Shown piece after piece: positions 31,168-39,980 of a stretch of DNA of 64,000 bases (position 1 is its first letter; each line of letters begins with the position of its first letter). The translations under genes and the position numbers were made by a program. The stretch lies in the NCBI RefSeq assembly GCF_000337535.1, contig NZ_AOIP01000017.1, positions 53,691 through 117,690 on the forward strand, in the 5' to 3' direction. This stretch comes from Natrialba aegyptia DSM 13077. GTDB lineage: Archaea > Halobacteriota > Halobacteria > Halobacteriales > Natrialbaceae. A model generated the notes under the pieces. The model made no database searches, had not been told where the DNA came from, and saw only the letters and a program-made list of their open reading frames with translations.

Positions 31168-32229
31168 ATGCCCGAGACATCCGACAGGAAAGACGATCAC
31201 ATCCGTATCATCGAGGAGGAAGACGTCGAGACAGCCGGGACGGGATTCGCCGACGTCGACCTCGTCCACGAAGCACTGCCGGAGATTCACCGCGACGAAA
31301 TCGACACGACGACGACACTGTTCGGGCACGAGTTAGCGGCCCCGATCGTCATCGAGAGCATGACCGGCGGCCACGCGAACACGACGAAGCTCAACCGGGC
31401 GCTCGCCGAAGCGGCCCAGGAGACGAACGTCGCCATGGGCGTCGGCAGCCAGCGCGCCGGACTCGAACTCGACGACGAGGACGTTCTCGAATCCTATACC
31501 GTCGTTCGCGAGGTCGCCCCCGACGCCCTCCTGTACGGCAACGTCGGGGCGGCACAGCTGCTCGAGTACGACGTCGCCGATGTCGAGGCGGCCGTCGAGA
31601 TGATCGACGCCGACGCGATGGCCGTCCACCTGAACTTCCTTCAGGAGGCCGTCCAGCCGGAAGGCGACGTCGACGCGCGCGGTTGTCTCGCCGAAATCGA
31701 ACGCGTCGCGAGCGAACTCTCGGTGCCGGTCGTCGTCAAGGAGACGGGCAACGGCATCTCGCGGGCGACTGCGACACGGCTCACCGACGCCGGCGTCGAC
31801 GCCATCGACGTCGCCGGACAGGGCGGGACGACCTGGTCGGGCATCGAATCCTACCGTGCGGCTGCAGTCGGTGCCTCCCGCCAAGAACAGGTCGGCCAAC
31901 TCTTTCGCGCGTGGGGCGTCCCGACCGCGGTCAGCACGATCGAGTCCGCAACAGTCCACGACTGCGTGATCGCAAGCGGCGGCGTTCGCTCCGGACTTGA
32001 CATCGCCAAGGCGATCGCCCTCGGCGCTCGCGCCGGTGGCCTCGCAAAACCGTTCCTCGCGCCGGCGGGACAGGGAACCGATGCCGTCGTCGATCTGATC
32101 GAGACGCTCACACTCGAACTGACCACGGCGATGTTCGTCACTGGCTCGGCGTCGATCGCTGAACTCCAGGAGACCGACTACGTCGTCTGCGGCCGGACGA
32201 AGGAGTACCTCGACGAACGGTCCCGGTAA
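31168..32229 (+). CDS. fni: Type 2 isopentenyl-diphosphate isomerase (FMN-dependent)
   Basis: A 353-residue TIM-barrel flavoenzyme interconverting IPP and DMAPP for archaeal isoprenoid lipids. Motifs are R/K-KDDHIRI at the N-terminus, [78 protein letters not shown] and [20 protein letters not shown] (FMN phosphate site). Only the internal ATG gives a normal family N-terminus. Transcribed alone. Confidence 0.95.
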   Translation: MPETSDRKDDHIRIIEEEDVETAGTGFADVDLVHEALPEIHRDEIDTTTTLFGHELAAPIVIESMTGGHANTTKLNRALAEAAQETNVAMGVGSQRAGLELDDEDVLESYTVVREVAPDALLYGNVGAAQLLEYDVADVEAAVEMIDADAMAVHLNFLQEAVQPEGDVDARGCLAEIERVASELSVPVVVKETGNGISRATATRLTDAGVDAIDVAGQGGTTWSGIESYRAAAVGASRQEQVGQLFRAWGVPTAVSTIESATVHDCVIASGGVRSGLDIAKAIALGARAGGLAKPFLAPAGQGTDAVVDLIETLTLELTTAMFVTGSASIAELQETDYVVCGRTKEYLDERSR

Positions 32230-32363
32230 CGCGGCTGCTGTCTCTCCTGTTTCGGTTCGCGAACGCTGCTACTGTTCCGATTATTGCTACTGCTACGGTC
32301 GCTCTTCTTTCCGTTAACCGCCTCTGTTCAACTCGGAGCTATCGCTTGTCGACGTAGTGCTCG

Positions 32364-32370
32364 AAAAAAA
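32364..32370 (-). terminator. Oligo-T terminator of the histone-fold-like gene
   Basis: Seven consecutive A on the plus strand read as TTTTTTT on the minus strand, 18-24 bp after the stop codon; a simple archaeal oligo-T terminator. Confidence 0.5.
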
Positions 32371-32387
32371 TTGTTTTGACGGTACCC

Positions 32388-32555
32388 TTACAGGTCGCGC
32401 GGCTGGACCGTCTTCCGGTCGTTGGCCTCTGCGCGTCGGGCAGCGTCGGCGAGCAGTTCGTCGACTTCCTCGTCGAGTGCGTCGTAGAAGTCGGAGGCGA
32501 CGTTCTTGTCATCGAGCGCTTCCTTCACAGCAGCTTTGACGATAAGGTCTGCCAT
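32388..32555 (-). CDS. 55-residue histone-fold-like small protein (DUF1931-type)
   Basis: MADLIVKAAVKEALDDKNVA begins this short acidic helical protein, and it ends in EANDRKTVQPRDL. The ending mirrors the last helix of histone-fold proteins (A-x-x-R-K-T-V-x-x-x-D), and VKAAVKEAL resembles a histone first helix. I recognise it as the haloarchaeal DUF1931-like family, with moderate certainty. It is well supported as a gene by a strong TATA box 26 bp before the ATG and an oligo-T run after the stop. Possible roles include dimerising DNA-binding or adaptor protein; high acidity argues against classical DNA wrapping. Confidence 0.8.
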   Translation of the reverse strand: MADLIVKAAVKEALDDKNVASDFYDALDEEVDELLADAARRAEANDRKTVQPRDL

Positions 32556-32580
32556 ACGATGTAGCGGTTCCTTCTTCCAT

Positions 32581-32589
32581 ATTATAAAT
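32581..32589 (-). promoter_or_regulatory. Strong TATA box of the histone-fold-like gene
   Basis: ATTATAAAT (minus strand ATTTATAAT) lies 26-34 bp upstream of the ATG, giving a leaderless transcript. It is one of the best TATA matches in the window. Confidence 0.75.
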
Positions 32590-32813
32590 GCTTTGGTTGT
32601 TCACGGAAATACCGGGGCTGGAGCGGTTGCGACGGCCGTTTCGACACCCGGATCCACCGGAAAGTATATGACTTATGAATCTACGAACTGGGATTCGCCC
32701 CGCTCGAGTTCACGATTCCCGCTCGCGCGCGCCGTTGGGCGCTCTCGCGCGCACTTTCGAAATCCCATCTCGCGGGTCGACGGATTCGAGTAGCGGGACG
32801 ACCCAGTAGCGAT

Positions 32814-33572
32814 ATGCGCGAACTCCTCGAAGCCGTCGCAGACGGCTCGATGTCGCCGGCAGCGGCGGAAGCCGAACTCAACGGCTACGTGACCAGCGAA
32901 GCGGGGCGTTTCGACGCGGCGCGCCAGCAACGGCGAGGGATCCCCGAAGCGATCTTCGCCGACGGCAAATCCGCGGCGCAGGTCGTCGCACTCGCCGAAA
33001 CCGCGCTCGAGACGACCGGGCGAGCGCTGCTTACCCGCGTCGATGACGAGCAGGTGACGGCGCTTCGGACGGCGCTTGCCGATAGCAACCCCGAGGCCAC
33101 CGTCGAGCGCCGGCATTCGACCGTCCGCGTGCTCGCCCCGACGTACGACCCACCTGAACTCGATGCGACCGTCGGAATCGTCACTGGCGGGACGGTCGAC
33201 GAACCGGTGGCTGACGAGGCAGAAGTCGTCTGTTTGGACGCGGGCGCGACGGTCGATAGAGTCGACGATATCGGCGTGGCGTCGCTCGCTCGGACGCTCG
33301 ATCAGGTCGATCGCTTCCGCGGGGCTGACGTGCTGATCGTCGCTGCCGGACGCGAGGGAGCGCTCCCGACCGTCGTTGCCGGACTCGTCGATACGCCGGT
33401 TATCGCCGTTCCGGTCGATAGCGGGTACGGCTACGGCGGTGATGGAGACGCAGCCCTCGCCGGCATGCTCCAGTCCTGTACGGTTCTGTCCGTCGTCAAC
33501 ATCGACGCTGGATTCGTCGCTGGTGCCCAGGCAGTTTTGATTTCGCGCGCGATTGATCGTGCCCGAAGCTAA
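32814..33572 (+). CDS. larB: LarB-like pyridinium carboxylase (nickel pincer cofactor biosynthesis)
   Basis: A 252-residue protein with a PurE-like C-terminal domain: VGIVTGGTVDEPVADEAEVV, DVLIVAAGREGALPTVVAGL, VIAVPVDSGYGYGGDGDAAL and AGMLQSCTVLSVVNIDAGFV. It also has the LarB N-terminal helix MRELLEAVADGSMSPAAAEA. LarB carboxylates and hydrolyses nicotinic acid adenine dinucleotide in making the nickel-pincer cofactor of lactate racemase. No larA, larC or larE is in the window, so partners must be elsewhere or the protein has another role. Upstream, GTATATGAC (~32667) may be a TATA box with a long leader. Confidence 0.88.
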   Translation: MRELLEAVADGSMSPAAAEAELNGYVTSEAGRFDAARQQRRGIPEAIFADGKSAAQVVALAETALETTGRALLTRVDDEQVTALRTALADSNPEATVERRHSTVRVLAPTYDPPELDATVGIVTGGTVDEPVADEAEVVCLDAGATVDRVDDIGVASLARTLDQVDRFRGADVLIVAAGREGALPTVVAGLVDTPVIAVPVDSGYGYGGDGDAALAGMLQSCTVLSVVNIDAGFVAGAQAVLISRAIDRARS

Positions 33573-33637
33573 TATTATTTTCGAGTAGAAAAATCATTCT
33601 TTCCTGCTCCAAACTCTTGGGCTTGATCTAGGAAGGA

Positions 33638-33682
33638 TTTTTATCTACTCTCCGAATAGTACTACCTGCCGGCGTTCGCCGG
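33638..33682 (+). promoter_or_regulatory. TATA box and short hairpin before the small zinc-finger gene
   Basis: TTTTTATCTA (33638-33647) is a likely TATA element. CCGGCG-TT-CGCCGG (33669-33682) is a perfect 6-bp dyad between it and the ATG at 33691. The dyad could be an operator or an RNA hairpin at the 5' end. Confidence 0.4.
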
Positions 33683-33690
33683 TGTGACCA

Positions 33691-33849
33691 ATGCCCACGT
33701 GTGATCACTGCGATGCGCACGTTTCCGAACGGTTCGCTCGCGTGTTCGCCGACGAGCACGGAGAGATCCTCGCGTGCATTAGCTGTTCAGCCAACGCAGG
33801 AATCGCCGAAGCCGCACGCGAACGTGCGAATCGACCCTCCCACGACTGA
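33691..33849 (+). CDS. 52-residue CxxC zinc-finger protein
   Basis: MPTCDHCDAHVSERFARVFA begins it, and CISC comes 25 residues later. The two CxxC pairs should bind one zinc. The N-terminus matches the small haloarchaeal family I know as DUF7563 (MPxCxHCGAHVSxxFARVF). These micro-zinc-finger proteins are numerous in haloarchaea and some affect biofilm and swarming, but none can be assigned here. The ATG lies 44 bp after a TATA-like element. Confidence 0.8.
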   Translation: MPTCDHCDAHVSERFARVFADEHGEILACISCSANAGIAEAARERANRPSHD

Positions 33850-33942
33850 CGCGATCCGTCGAGAACCGCCCGTCCCGACCGACGAGTTCGTCTTCGGACG
33901 AGTTCGAGTTCCTTTTCGGATCTCCCGCCGTACGGTCGATCG

Positions 33943-34254
33943 ATGTCGGAGCGCGATTCCCGGGGTGACGCTGCAGTCGGACCCGATTCTCGTCCAGCCA
34001 GTGGCAGTCACATCGTCTATGTCCTCGAATGTGCGGACAACTCGCTGTACACCGGCTACACGACGGACCTCGAACGGCGTATCGGTGAACACAATGCGGG
34101 CGACGGCGCGAAGTATACCCGCGGCCGCACGCCCGTCGAACTACGCCATCACGAGCGGTATGAAACGCGCTCTGCGGCTCTGTCTCGCGAGTACGAAATC
34201 AAGCAACTTTCGCGCGCACAGAAAGAACGACTCGTCGGACTCGACGATGGGTGA
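33943..34254 (+). CDS. GIY-YIG domain nuclease-like protein (UPF0213 type)
   Basis: A 103-residue protein. After a 20-residue polar tail, a small GIY-YIG domain begins: [20 protein letters not shown] (VYV...YTG as the GIY...YIG strands), [20 protein letters not shown] with the catalytic Arg, and [20 protein letters not shown] with the catalytic Glu. This matches the YhbQ/YazA (UPF0213) group, thought to act on DNA. It is tail-to-tail with the flavin reductase gene with one base between stops. Confidence 0.9.
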   Translation: MSERDSRGDAAVGPDSRPASGSHIVYVLECADNSLYTGYTTDLERRIGEHNAGDGAKYTRGRTPVELRHHERYETRSAALSREYEIKQLSRAQKERLVGLDDG

Positions 34255-34255
34255 T

Positions 34256-34855
34256 TCAGCCGTCCGACTCCGTACGCGGGGAACTCACGTCCGGGTCGAT
34301 GAACGCGTACTCGACGAGCATTCGGCCGAGTTTCTCGACGCGTTCCTGTAACTTCTCCTCGCCGAATACCCGTCCGTCGATCTCATCGGGTCCCGTGCCG
34401 TCGACGAATCGACTCGACGCGTTGCGGATGCCGACTTGATGGGGCAGTACCCAGCCGTGAACCCCTCGAACGGTGATTCGGAGGTGATCGAGCGTCGAGC
34501 CGTAACTCCCGCCGCCGGCGGTCGCGAGCAGCCCGACGGTCGTGTCCTCGTACTCGTCCCAGCCGCAGTAGTCGTGAAAGTTCTTCAATGCTCCCGAGTA
34601 CGAGCCGTGGTACACCGGCGTTCCGAGCGCGACGGCATCCGCTTCCCGCATGAGTGCGGTGACCTCGCGACTATCGCCCTGGTCGCCGATATCGGGATCG
34701 TACAGCGGGAGATCGACTTCACGAAGATCGAGGAGCGTCGTCTCGGCACCCGCCTCGGCGGCGGCTCGGAGGACGTACTGGAGCGCGGTTCGGGTGTAGC
34801 TTCTCTCGCGGAGGCTACCGCTGACCGCGAGAACTGACGGTGTGGGGCGGCTCAT
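34256..34855 (-). CDS. NADPH-dependent FMN reductase family protein
   Basis: A 199-residue flavodoxin-like protein. SVLAVSGSLRERSYTRTALQ is the FMN phosphate loop (SGSLRxxSxT). DAVALGTPVYHGSYSGALKN (TPxYxGS) binds the isoalloxazine edge. LATAGGGSYGSTLDHLRI resembles the ArsH/azoreductase-like group. It probably reduces FMN or a quinone/azo substrate with NAD(P)H. The ATG giving MSRPTPSV is preferred over one seven codons earlier. Acidic C-terminal tail. Confidence 0.88.
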   Translation of the reverse strand: MSRPTPSVLAVSGSLRERSYTRTALQYVLRAAAEAGAETTLLDLREVDLPLYDPDIGDQGDSREVTALMREADAVALGTPVYHGSYSGALKNFHDYCGWDEYEDTTVGLLATAGGGSYGSTLDHLRITVRGVHGWVLPHQVGIRNASSRFVDGTGPDEIDGRVFGEEKLQERVEKLGRMLVEYAFIDPDVSSPRTESDG

Positions 34856-34922
34856 GGATCCGTCTTGGAACGGCATCCGGAAAATGTCGTTGTTACTCGT
34901 CGGTTTTGCCCGTTGCTCGTCT

Positions 34923-34982
34923 CACGGCCTTCGATATCTCTGCACGGCCTTCGATATCTCTGCACGACCCGCGATCTCTCGG
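34923..34982. repeat. 20-bp direct repeat, two exact copies plus one degenerate
   Basis: CACGGCCTTCGATATCTCTG occurs twice back to back, then CACGACCCGCGATCTCTCGG. It lies in the 175-bp gap between the divergent flavin reductase and phosphohexomutase genes, so it could contain regulator sites. Confidence 0.85.
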
Positions 34983-35030
34983 GGGAGTCAGCAGCGTCGC
35001 TTTTTTCGCACCCGGCGGTGAGAAACGCGT

Positions 35031-36482
35031 ATGGACACGGACGCCATCACCTTCGGCACCGACGGCTGGCGGGCGACGCTCGAGGAGTTCACGACGCCGC
35101 GCGTCCGAACCGTCGGCCAGGCGGTCGCGACGTATCTCACCGACGAAGGACGGACCGCCCCCGTCGTGATCGGCTACGACGCCCGCGAGACCTCTCGCGG
35201 CTTCGCGGAAGAACTCGCGCGGGTCCTCTGTGCGAACGGATTCGACGTCCTCTTGCCCGAGCGGGACCGGCCGACACCGCTCGTGGCACACGCGATCGTC
35301 GAGCGCAATCTTGCGGGCGGGTTCGCCGTCACGGCGTCGCACAACCCGCCGGAGTACAACGGCGTGAAGTTCATCCCGCACACCGGCGCGCCGGCGCTAC
35401 CCGCCGTCACGGACGCGATCGCGGATCGGCTCGCAGAGCCCCGCTCGCTGCCGGAACGCGATCACGGCACCGTCCGCGAGGTCGACCTCGCAACACCCCA
35501 CGCCGATGCCGCGTTCGAACTCGTCTCGTCGATCACCCGCGGCGGCGACGGCGCGGGCCGCGAGGACGAAGACGAGGACAAGGACGACCTCGATCTTTCC
35601 GATACCGATCTGACCGTCGCTTACGACGCCATGCACGGCAGCGGCCGCGGGACGACAGACACTGCGCTCGAACGGGCCGGTCTCGCCGTCGACCGCCTGC
35701 GCTGCGAGCGCGATCCCACCTTCGGCGGCGGCGCACCCGAACCGGCCGCCGAGAACCTCGCCGAGCTGATCGAACTCGTCACCGATCCCGACAGCGCTCC
35801 CGAACTCGGCCTGGCGAACGACGGCGACGCGGACCGGCTCGCCGTCGTCACACCGGGCCGGGGCTACCTCGACGAAAACCTCTTTTTCGCCGCGCTGTAC
35901 GACTACCTGCTCGAATCCGACGCGGGCTCGGCCGTCCGCTCGGTCTCGACGACGTACCTGATCGACCGCGTCGCCGAGGCCCACGGGGAACCCGTCCACG
36001 AGGTCCCCGTCGGCTTCAAGTGGGTCGCCCGGGCGATGGCCGACCACGACGCCCTCGTCGGCGGCGAGGAATCGGGCGGCTTCACCGTCCGCGGCCACGT
36101 CCGCGAGAAGGACGGCATCCTCATGGCCCTGCTCGCAGCCGCGATGCACGCCGCCGAACCGATCGACGACCGGGTCGACCGACTGCTCGCCGAACACGGC
36201 ACCGTCGTCCAGGACAAGACCAGCGTCGCCTGCCCCGACGACGAGAAAACGCGCGTGCTCTCCGACCTCGAAACCGAGATTCCGGACGCCGTCGCCGAAA
36301 CACCCGTCGCGGATGTCAACACCGCAGACGGGTTCAAACTCCTGCTCGAAGACGGCTCCTGGCTGCTCGTCCGCCCGAGCGGCACGGAGCCCGTGCTGCG
36401 AGTCTACGCCGAGGCCGAAACTGATGACCGGGTTCAGACCCTGCTCGTGGCCGGCACGGAACTCGTCGAGCCGCTCGTCTAA
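35031..36482 (+). CDS. Phosphoglucomutase/phosphomannomutase family protein
   Basis: A 483-residue alpha-D-phosphohexomutase. FGTDGWRA near the N-terminus, the catalytic phosphoserine loop TASHNPPEYNGVK (~residue 103), the metal loop LANDGDADRLAVV, the sugar-binding loop GGEESGGFTVRG and the phosphate-binding loop VRPSGTEPVLRVY are all intact. An acidic insert (GAGREDEDEDKDDLDL) sits around residues 180-195. It interconverts hexose 1- and 6-phosphates; glucose, mannose or glucosamine specificity cannot be told from sequence. Confidence 0.93.
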   Translation: MDTDAITFGTDGWRATLEEFTTPRVRTVGQAVATYLTDEGRTAPVVIGYDARETSRGFAEELARVLCANGFDVLLPERDRPTPLVAHAIVERNLAGGFAVTASHNPPEYNGVKFIPHTGAPALPAVTDAIADRLAEPRSLPERDHGTVREVDLATPHADAAFELVSSITRGGDGAGREDEDEDKDDLDLSDTDLTVAYDAMHGSGRGTTDTALERAGLAVDRLRCERDPTFGGGAPEPAAENLAELIELVTDPDSAPELGLANDGDADRLAVVTPGRGYLDENLFFAALYDYLLESDAGSAVRSVSTTYLIDRVAEAHGEPVHEVPVGFKWVARAMADHDALVGGEESGGFTVRGHVREKDGILMALLAAAMHAAEPIDDRVDRLLAEHGTVVQDKTSVACPDDEKTRVLSDLETEIPDAVAETPVADVNTADGFKLLLEDGSWLLVRPSGTEPVLRVYAEAETDDRVQTLLVAGTELVEPLV

Positions 36483-36575
36483 CGCCCTGCAGTCGGTGAA
36501 CGATCGATCGACACGCCGGCTGGTTGCGAGTTCCGGGTCTGCACTTACCGGCTTCCTTACCGATAGCACACGCAC

Positions 36576-36953
36576 ATGCCCCACCAAAACGAGGACGCGG
36601 CCTACACCGAACTCACACCCGACACCTGGCACCAGAACGACGAGGGCAACTACTACATCGACTGTCCGGAATGCGGCTCGGCGGCCACGCTGATGAACGT
36701 CGTCCAGCACGGCCGCTGTAACGGCTACCTCGACCAACGGGAAGGCGAAACTGAACTCGACGAAGAAGACATGGGCTGTACGGCGAAGCTCTGGTTCGAA
36801 CTGGGGTACGTTTCCGATCCGGATTCCGATTCCGACCCCACCGCCGACGCCCTAACTGATGAGCCGACATCTGAACTCGACGTAGAATCCGACGACGGCG
36901 TCCCGGCCGAGGGCGAACCCGTAGGCACCGACGGAACCGTCGACGACGAGTAA
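36576..36953 (+). CDS. Putative zinc beta-ribbon protein with acidic tail
   Basis: A 125-residue protein. CPECGSAATLMNVVQHGRCNG and a further cysteine in DMGCTAKLWFELGY give four Cys in a CxxC...C...C arrangement that would fit one zinc site. The last ~45 residues are a disordered Asp/Ser/Glu/Pro tail. Conserved-looking and well expressed by codon use, but with no known function. It stands alone. Confidence 0.75.
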   Translation: MPHQNEDAAYTELTPDTWHQNDEGNYYIDCPECGSAATLMNVVQHGRCNGYLDQREGETELDEEDMGCTAKLWFELGYVSDPDSDSDPTADALTDEPTSELDVESDDGVPAEGEPVGTDGTVDDE

Positions 36954-37054
36954 CGGCCGCTCGACCGCTTTGATTCCCCAGTGCTCTCTCGGCGTCGCCT
37001 CCGTCGCCACGGTCGATCGCGAACTTCTCTCGTCGTCGCTCGGCGTCGCCTCTC

Positions 37055-37567
37055 TCAGTCGTCGATGCGCCGTGCGGGAACCCCCGCAACCGTCACACCG
37101 GGCTCAACGTCGTCGGTAACGACCGACCCAGCGCCGACTGCCGCGTTCTCTCCGATCGTAATGTCGCCGAGAAGCGTCGCTCGTGCGCCGATTTTCACCC
37201 CGTCTTCGACCGTCGGATGCCGCTTGACGCGTTCGTTCGTGTCCCCACCGAGCGTGACGCCGTGGTACATATGCACGTCGTCGCCGACCTCGGCCGTTTC
37301 ACCGATAACGACACCCATCCCGTGATCGATCGTCACCCGCTGGCCGATCGTCGCCGCAGGGTGGATCTCGACGCCCGTCAGGTGCCGCACGATATGGGAC
37401 AACAACCGGGCGAGGAGTCGAAACCCACCGTTCCAGAGCCGGTGTGTAATCCTGTAGCCCCAGATGGCGTGCACACCGGGGTAGGTAAGTGCAACCTCGA
37501 AACACCGGCGCGCGGCCGGATCGCGGTCACACATCGCCCGCGTGTCCTCACGAAGCCGGTCGAACAT
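37055..37567 (-). CDS. cysE: Serine O-acetyltransferase
   Basis: A 170-residue hexapeptide-repeat acyltransferase of the short EpsC/CysE type. [20 protein letters not shown] and [20 protein letters not shown] lead into the left-handed beta helix with catalytic [48 protein letters not shown] and [19 protein letters not shown]. It makes O-acetylserine for cysteine synthesis. It lacks the long N-terminal domain of enteric CysE, as is normal for this group. No cysK is adjacent. Confidence 0.93.
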   Translation of the reverse strand: MFDRLREDTRAMCDRDPAARRCFEVALTYPGVHAIWGYRITHRLWNGGFRLLARLLSHIVRHLTGVEIHPAATIGQRVTIDHGMGVVIGETAEVGDDVHMYHGVTLGGDTNERVKRHPTVEDGVKIGARATLLGDITIGENAAVGAGSVVTDDVEPGVTVAGVPARRIDD

Positions 37568-37871
37568 CTGCCTCCGTTTTCGCGTTCAGCGCACCCGTCT
37601 GCTCGGCGCGACGGTCCTGTCGGACCCGAGTCGGGAACCGGATGGACCGACAACACCGGACCTCAACGTGAGTCGGTTGCGTCCTGTCCCTACACGCGAG
37701 GTCGCCGGTAACAACCATACTCGCAACTTTACCCGTGGCCCGCCTAAAGGATTCGATTCGACCCATTCTCCGTGCCACCGCGCCGTCAGCGATATCCTCA
37801 CACGCTCCGTGACACTGCTGTCGCCCCCTGACACCGCTGACGCCGGACGACACACCTGCACCCTCTGTGAC
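37568..37871. other. 304-bp intergenic region with no recognised feature
   Basis: It separates the starts of cysE and the stop of the phosphoesterase gene, both on the minus strand. I see no gene, RNA or convincing repeat. The cysE promoter should be here, but no good TATA box stands out. Confidence 0.5.
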
Positions 37872-38540
37872 TTACTCCCCGCGAGCGAGTCGCGTTCCGA
37901 TTCGCTCCGGAAGCCCCGCCTCCGTGACCGCCTGCTGGACCGCCTCGATGTCGTACTCGACGCGGTGCGTTTCGACGGTCAGCGCCGCCAGATCGACCAC
38001 CGCATAGCCCGCCCGCGGATCACCGTCTCGCGGTTGGCCGACGCTTCCCGGATTAACGACGATGCCATCCCCGTACTGTTTGGCCCCCTGTACGTGCGTA
38101 TGCCCGAGCACCAGCACGTCCTCATCGCCGAGCAAGCCCGCGCTGAACTCGTCCGGATACGTATACCGGGCATAGCGATGCGGATCGTCAGGATGGCCAT
38201 GCACCAGTTTGACGCGCCCGCCGCACTCGGTTCGTTCCGTCGGTAGCTCACCGAGCCACGCCAGTTGGTCCGCCGCGAGTTCCGCGTTCGCGTACTCGAC
38301 CCCCGCACGGGCCATTCCGTTGAACCGAAACGGCGTCTCCCCGACGACGGCGTCGTCGTGGTTCCCGAGCACAGTCGGCACGTCTCGCCGGCGCAACTCG
38401 TCGATACAGTCGCCCGGCCAGGGATTGTACCCGACCACGTCGCCCGCACAGACGAGTTCATCGACCGGCGGCATCTCTTCGAGTACGGTTTCGAGTGCGA
38501 CCCGATTGCCGTGGATATCCGAGATGAGCCCGACCTTCAT
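37872..38540 (-). CDS. Metallophosphoesterase of the YfcE/MJ0936 type
   Basis: A 222-residue calcineurin-like phosphoesterase. SDIHGNRVAL (D-x-H), AGDVVGYNPWPGDC (GD), LGNHDDAVVG (GNHD), LVHGHPDD and VLGHTHVQG (GH-x-H), then NPGSVGQPRDGDPRAGYAVV, match the small archaeal/bacterial phosphodiesterases that hydrolyse model phosphodiesters or nucleotides. The physiological substrate is unknown. The start MKVGLISDIHGN is the only sensible one. Confidence 0.92.
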   Translation of the reverse strand: MKVGLISDIHGNRVALETVLEEMPPVDELVCAGDVVGYNPWPGDCIDELRRRDVPTVLGNHDDAVVGETPFRFNGMARAGVEYANAELAADQLAWLGELPTERTECGGRVKLVHGHPDDPHRYARYTYPDEFSAGLLGDEDVLVLGHTHVQGAKQYGDGIVVNPGSVGQPRDGDPRAGYAVVDLAALTVETHRVEYDIEAVQQAVTEAGLPERIGTRLARGE

Positions 38541-38587
38541 GTGCCACTATAGCTATCCGAAGCCGTTTGTAGGTTAGCCGTGATTCG

Positions 38588-38630
38588 TGATTCGGGATTC
38601 GGGATTCGGGATCCGTGATCACGGATCCCG
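38588..38630. repeat. GATTCGG tandem repeats ending in a 24-bp perfect palindrome
   Basis: Three to four GATTCGG-type 7-bp units (38588-38610) run into a perfect 24-bp palindrome at 38607-38630 whose left half is CGGGATCCGTGA. It lies 66 bp upstream of the phosphoesterase start and just after the purO stop. It could be a terminator-like hairpin, a protein-binding site or a decaying repeat element. Confidence 0.85.
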
Positions 38631-38654
38631 GCAGCGAGAACCCGGCGAGAAGCG

Positions 38655-39251
38655 CTAGTCTCCGTTTTCGATCGCCGTCTCGAACCCGTCATCAGTCCGT
38701 GCCACACCCGCCGCACAGACCGCGTGTTCGAATTCGAGACCGTAACTCTCGCTCGCCGCCGCCGCGGCGGTGTCGGCGCTGAACTCGATCGGTTCGGGCG
38801 CGTTCTTCTCGTAGGTCGCAACGAGCGTCGGTTCGTCGACGGGTTCGACGAGCAGCGCGTCCTTGCGAACGGTGCCGATCAGCGCCTCGCCGTCGTCACC
38901 GATCGTCGCCGCGATCCGGGGGGTGTTGTAGTCGTCCTTTTCGTAATCGAGTGCGAGCAGGCTCTCGGCGAGCGCGTCGCGGGCCGGGTAGCCGCGTTCG
39001 AGTTTCTCCGCGATCGGATCGACGTGCGAGCCGTTGCCGAACGCGGCCGTCTGGCCGGTCGGCGTGTCGACGATCCGCAGGCAGTTGTAGGAGACGTATG
39101 GATTGTCCGTTTCCGGGGCATCTGCCGTGGGACCCACCGTGAGCGCGTCCTCTCTGGCGGTGATCTCGCGGTTCGGGAACGAGCGCGAGGAGACGCGGTA
39201 CGCGCCGACCTCGGGCCCGACGACGACGAATCGTCCGACGTACGTACTCAT
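38655..39251 (-). CDS. purO: Archaeal IMP cyclohydrolase PurO
   Basis: A 198-residue protein. [20 protein letters not shown] and [10 protein letters not shown] are the PurO N-terminal signature, followed by [31 protein letters not shown] and [16 protein letters not shown]. PurO performs the last step of archaeal de novo purine synthesis, FAICAR to IMP, with a fold unlike bacterial PurH. The internal ATG aligns with the family; the extension before it is Arg/Ser-rich noise. Full length. Confidence 0.94.
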   Translation of the reverse strand: MSTYVGRFVVVGPEVGAYRVSSRSFPNREITAREDALTVGPTADAPETDNPYVSYNCLRIVDTPTGQTAAFGNGSHVDPIAEKLERGYPARDALAESLLALDYEKDDYNTPRIAATIGDDGEALIGTVRKDALLVEPVDEPTLVATYEKNAPEPIEFSADTAAAAASESYGLEFEHAVCAAGVARTDDGFETAIENGD

Positions 39252-39329
39252 GCCCGAATGTGAACCGGTGGGCGGAATAGTGGTATCGGTTCGAACTCGC
39301 GCTGAACGATTGCCGGAGCGGTACTGACG

Positions 39330-39339
39330 TTTATATACA
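39330..39339 (+). promoter_or_regulatory. TATA box of the HNH gene
   Basis: TTTATATACA lies 20-29 bp before the GTG start, the spacing of a leaderless haloarchaeal transcript, and supports the GTG as start. Confidence 0.65.
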
Positions 39340-39358
39340 AATCCGCAGCAAACTGGGT

Positions 39359-39952
39359 GTGACGACCGAAGCGGAGTGTCTCGACTCGTTACGACGAGCC
39401 GCCGAGCAACTGGGTGAATCCCCGACGAAAGCGCAGTACGAAGCACTCGGGTTGCGGCCGGCGTCTGCGACGATTATGGACGTGATGGGCGGCTGGAATG
39501 CGGCAAAGGAGCGCGCGGGATTGGAAACGTTCGATCCGTGTGTCTCCGGCGACCATCCGATCCAGCCGAAACCGGATTGGGTGGAACTCCCTGCCGACGT
39601 AGAATGGACAGAGCTTACGGGACAGCAACGCTGGTACTACAAAAATCGAGAGGAGCGCATTGAGCGCAAAGACCGCCGTCGATCGGAGATTCGACACTGG
39701 CTCTATGCGTATAAGGATCGCCACTGTGAGTGCGAACGATGCGGCGAAGGCCGACCGCCGTGTTTGGACTTTCATCATCCAGACGAGAAGAACCACGGTA
39801 TTGCAACGATGGTCGTCAACGGCCATTCCAAGTCGAGCATCCGTGCGGAGATCGAGCGGTGTATCGTCCTCTGTGCGAACTGCCACCGCCTCGAGCACGC
39901 CGATCCGCCTGACTGCGATTCCGCTGAACTCCAACCCGACAATCATAAATAG
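39359..39952 (+). CDS. HNH endonuclease with homing-endonuclease-associated repeat
   Basis: A 197-residue protein with a GTG start. Residues ~5-55 ([43 protein letters not shown]) match the DNA-binding repeat seen beside homing endonucleases. The C-terminal HNH module is zinc-anchored: [20 protein letters not shown], then [16 protein letters not shown]. The two CxxC-type pairs and HH...H active residues look intact. It lies directly before tRNA-Gln, suggesting a selfish or defence nuclease that settled near a tRNA. No intein or intron host is visible around it. Confidence 0.85.
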   Translation: MTTEAECLDSLRRAAEQLGESPTKAQYEALGLRPASATIMDVMGGWNAAKERAGLETFDPCVSGDHPIQPKPDWVELPADVEWTELTGQQRWYYKNREERIERKDRRRSEIRHWLYAYKDRHCECERCGEGRPPCLDFHHPDEKNHGIATMVVNGHSKSSIRAEIERCIVLCANCHRLEHADPPDCDSAELQPDNHK

Positions 39953-39980
39953 GGTCGAATCCAACCATCTGTCGCAGCGC

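Noticed and set aside
32230..32380. Possible small RNA between idi-2 and the histone-fold-like gene
   Set aside because: T/C-rich with loose CTGCTACTG repeats, but no stable fold or promoter could be made out.
34865..36424. 519-codon plus-strand frame overlapping the phosphohexomutase gene
   Set aside because: Arg/Arg/Gly-rich shadow of the real gene in another frame; the phosphohexomutase has all active-site motifs.
35397..36737. 446-codon minus-strand frame across the same region
   Set aside because: Antisense shadow with Val/Gly/Arg bias and no recognisable domain.
36980..37050. Repeated CTCGGCGTCGCCTC (two copies) between a zinc-ribbon gene and cysE
   Set aside because: Only two imperfectly placed copies 50 bp apart in very GC-rich DNA; not enough to call an element.
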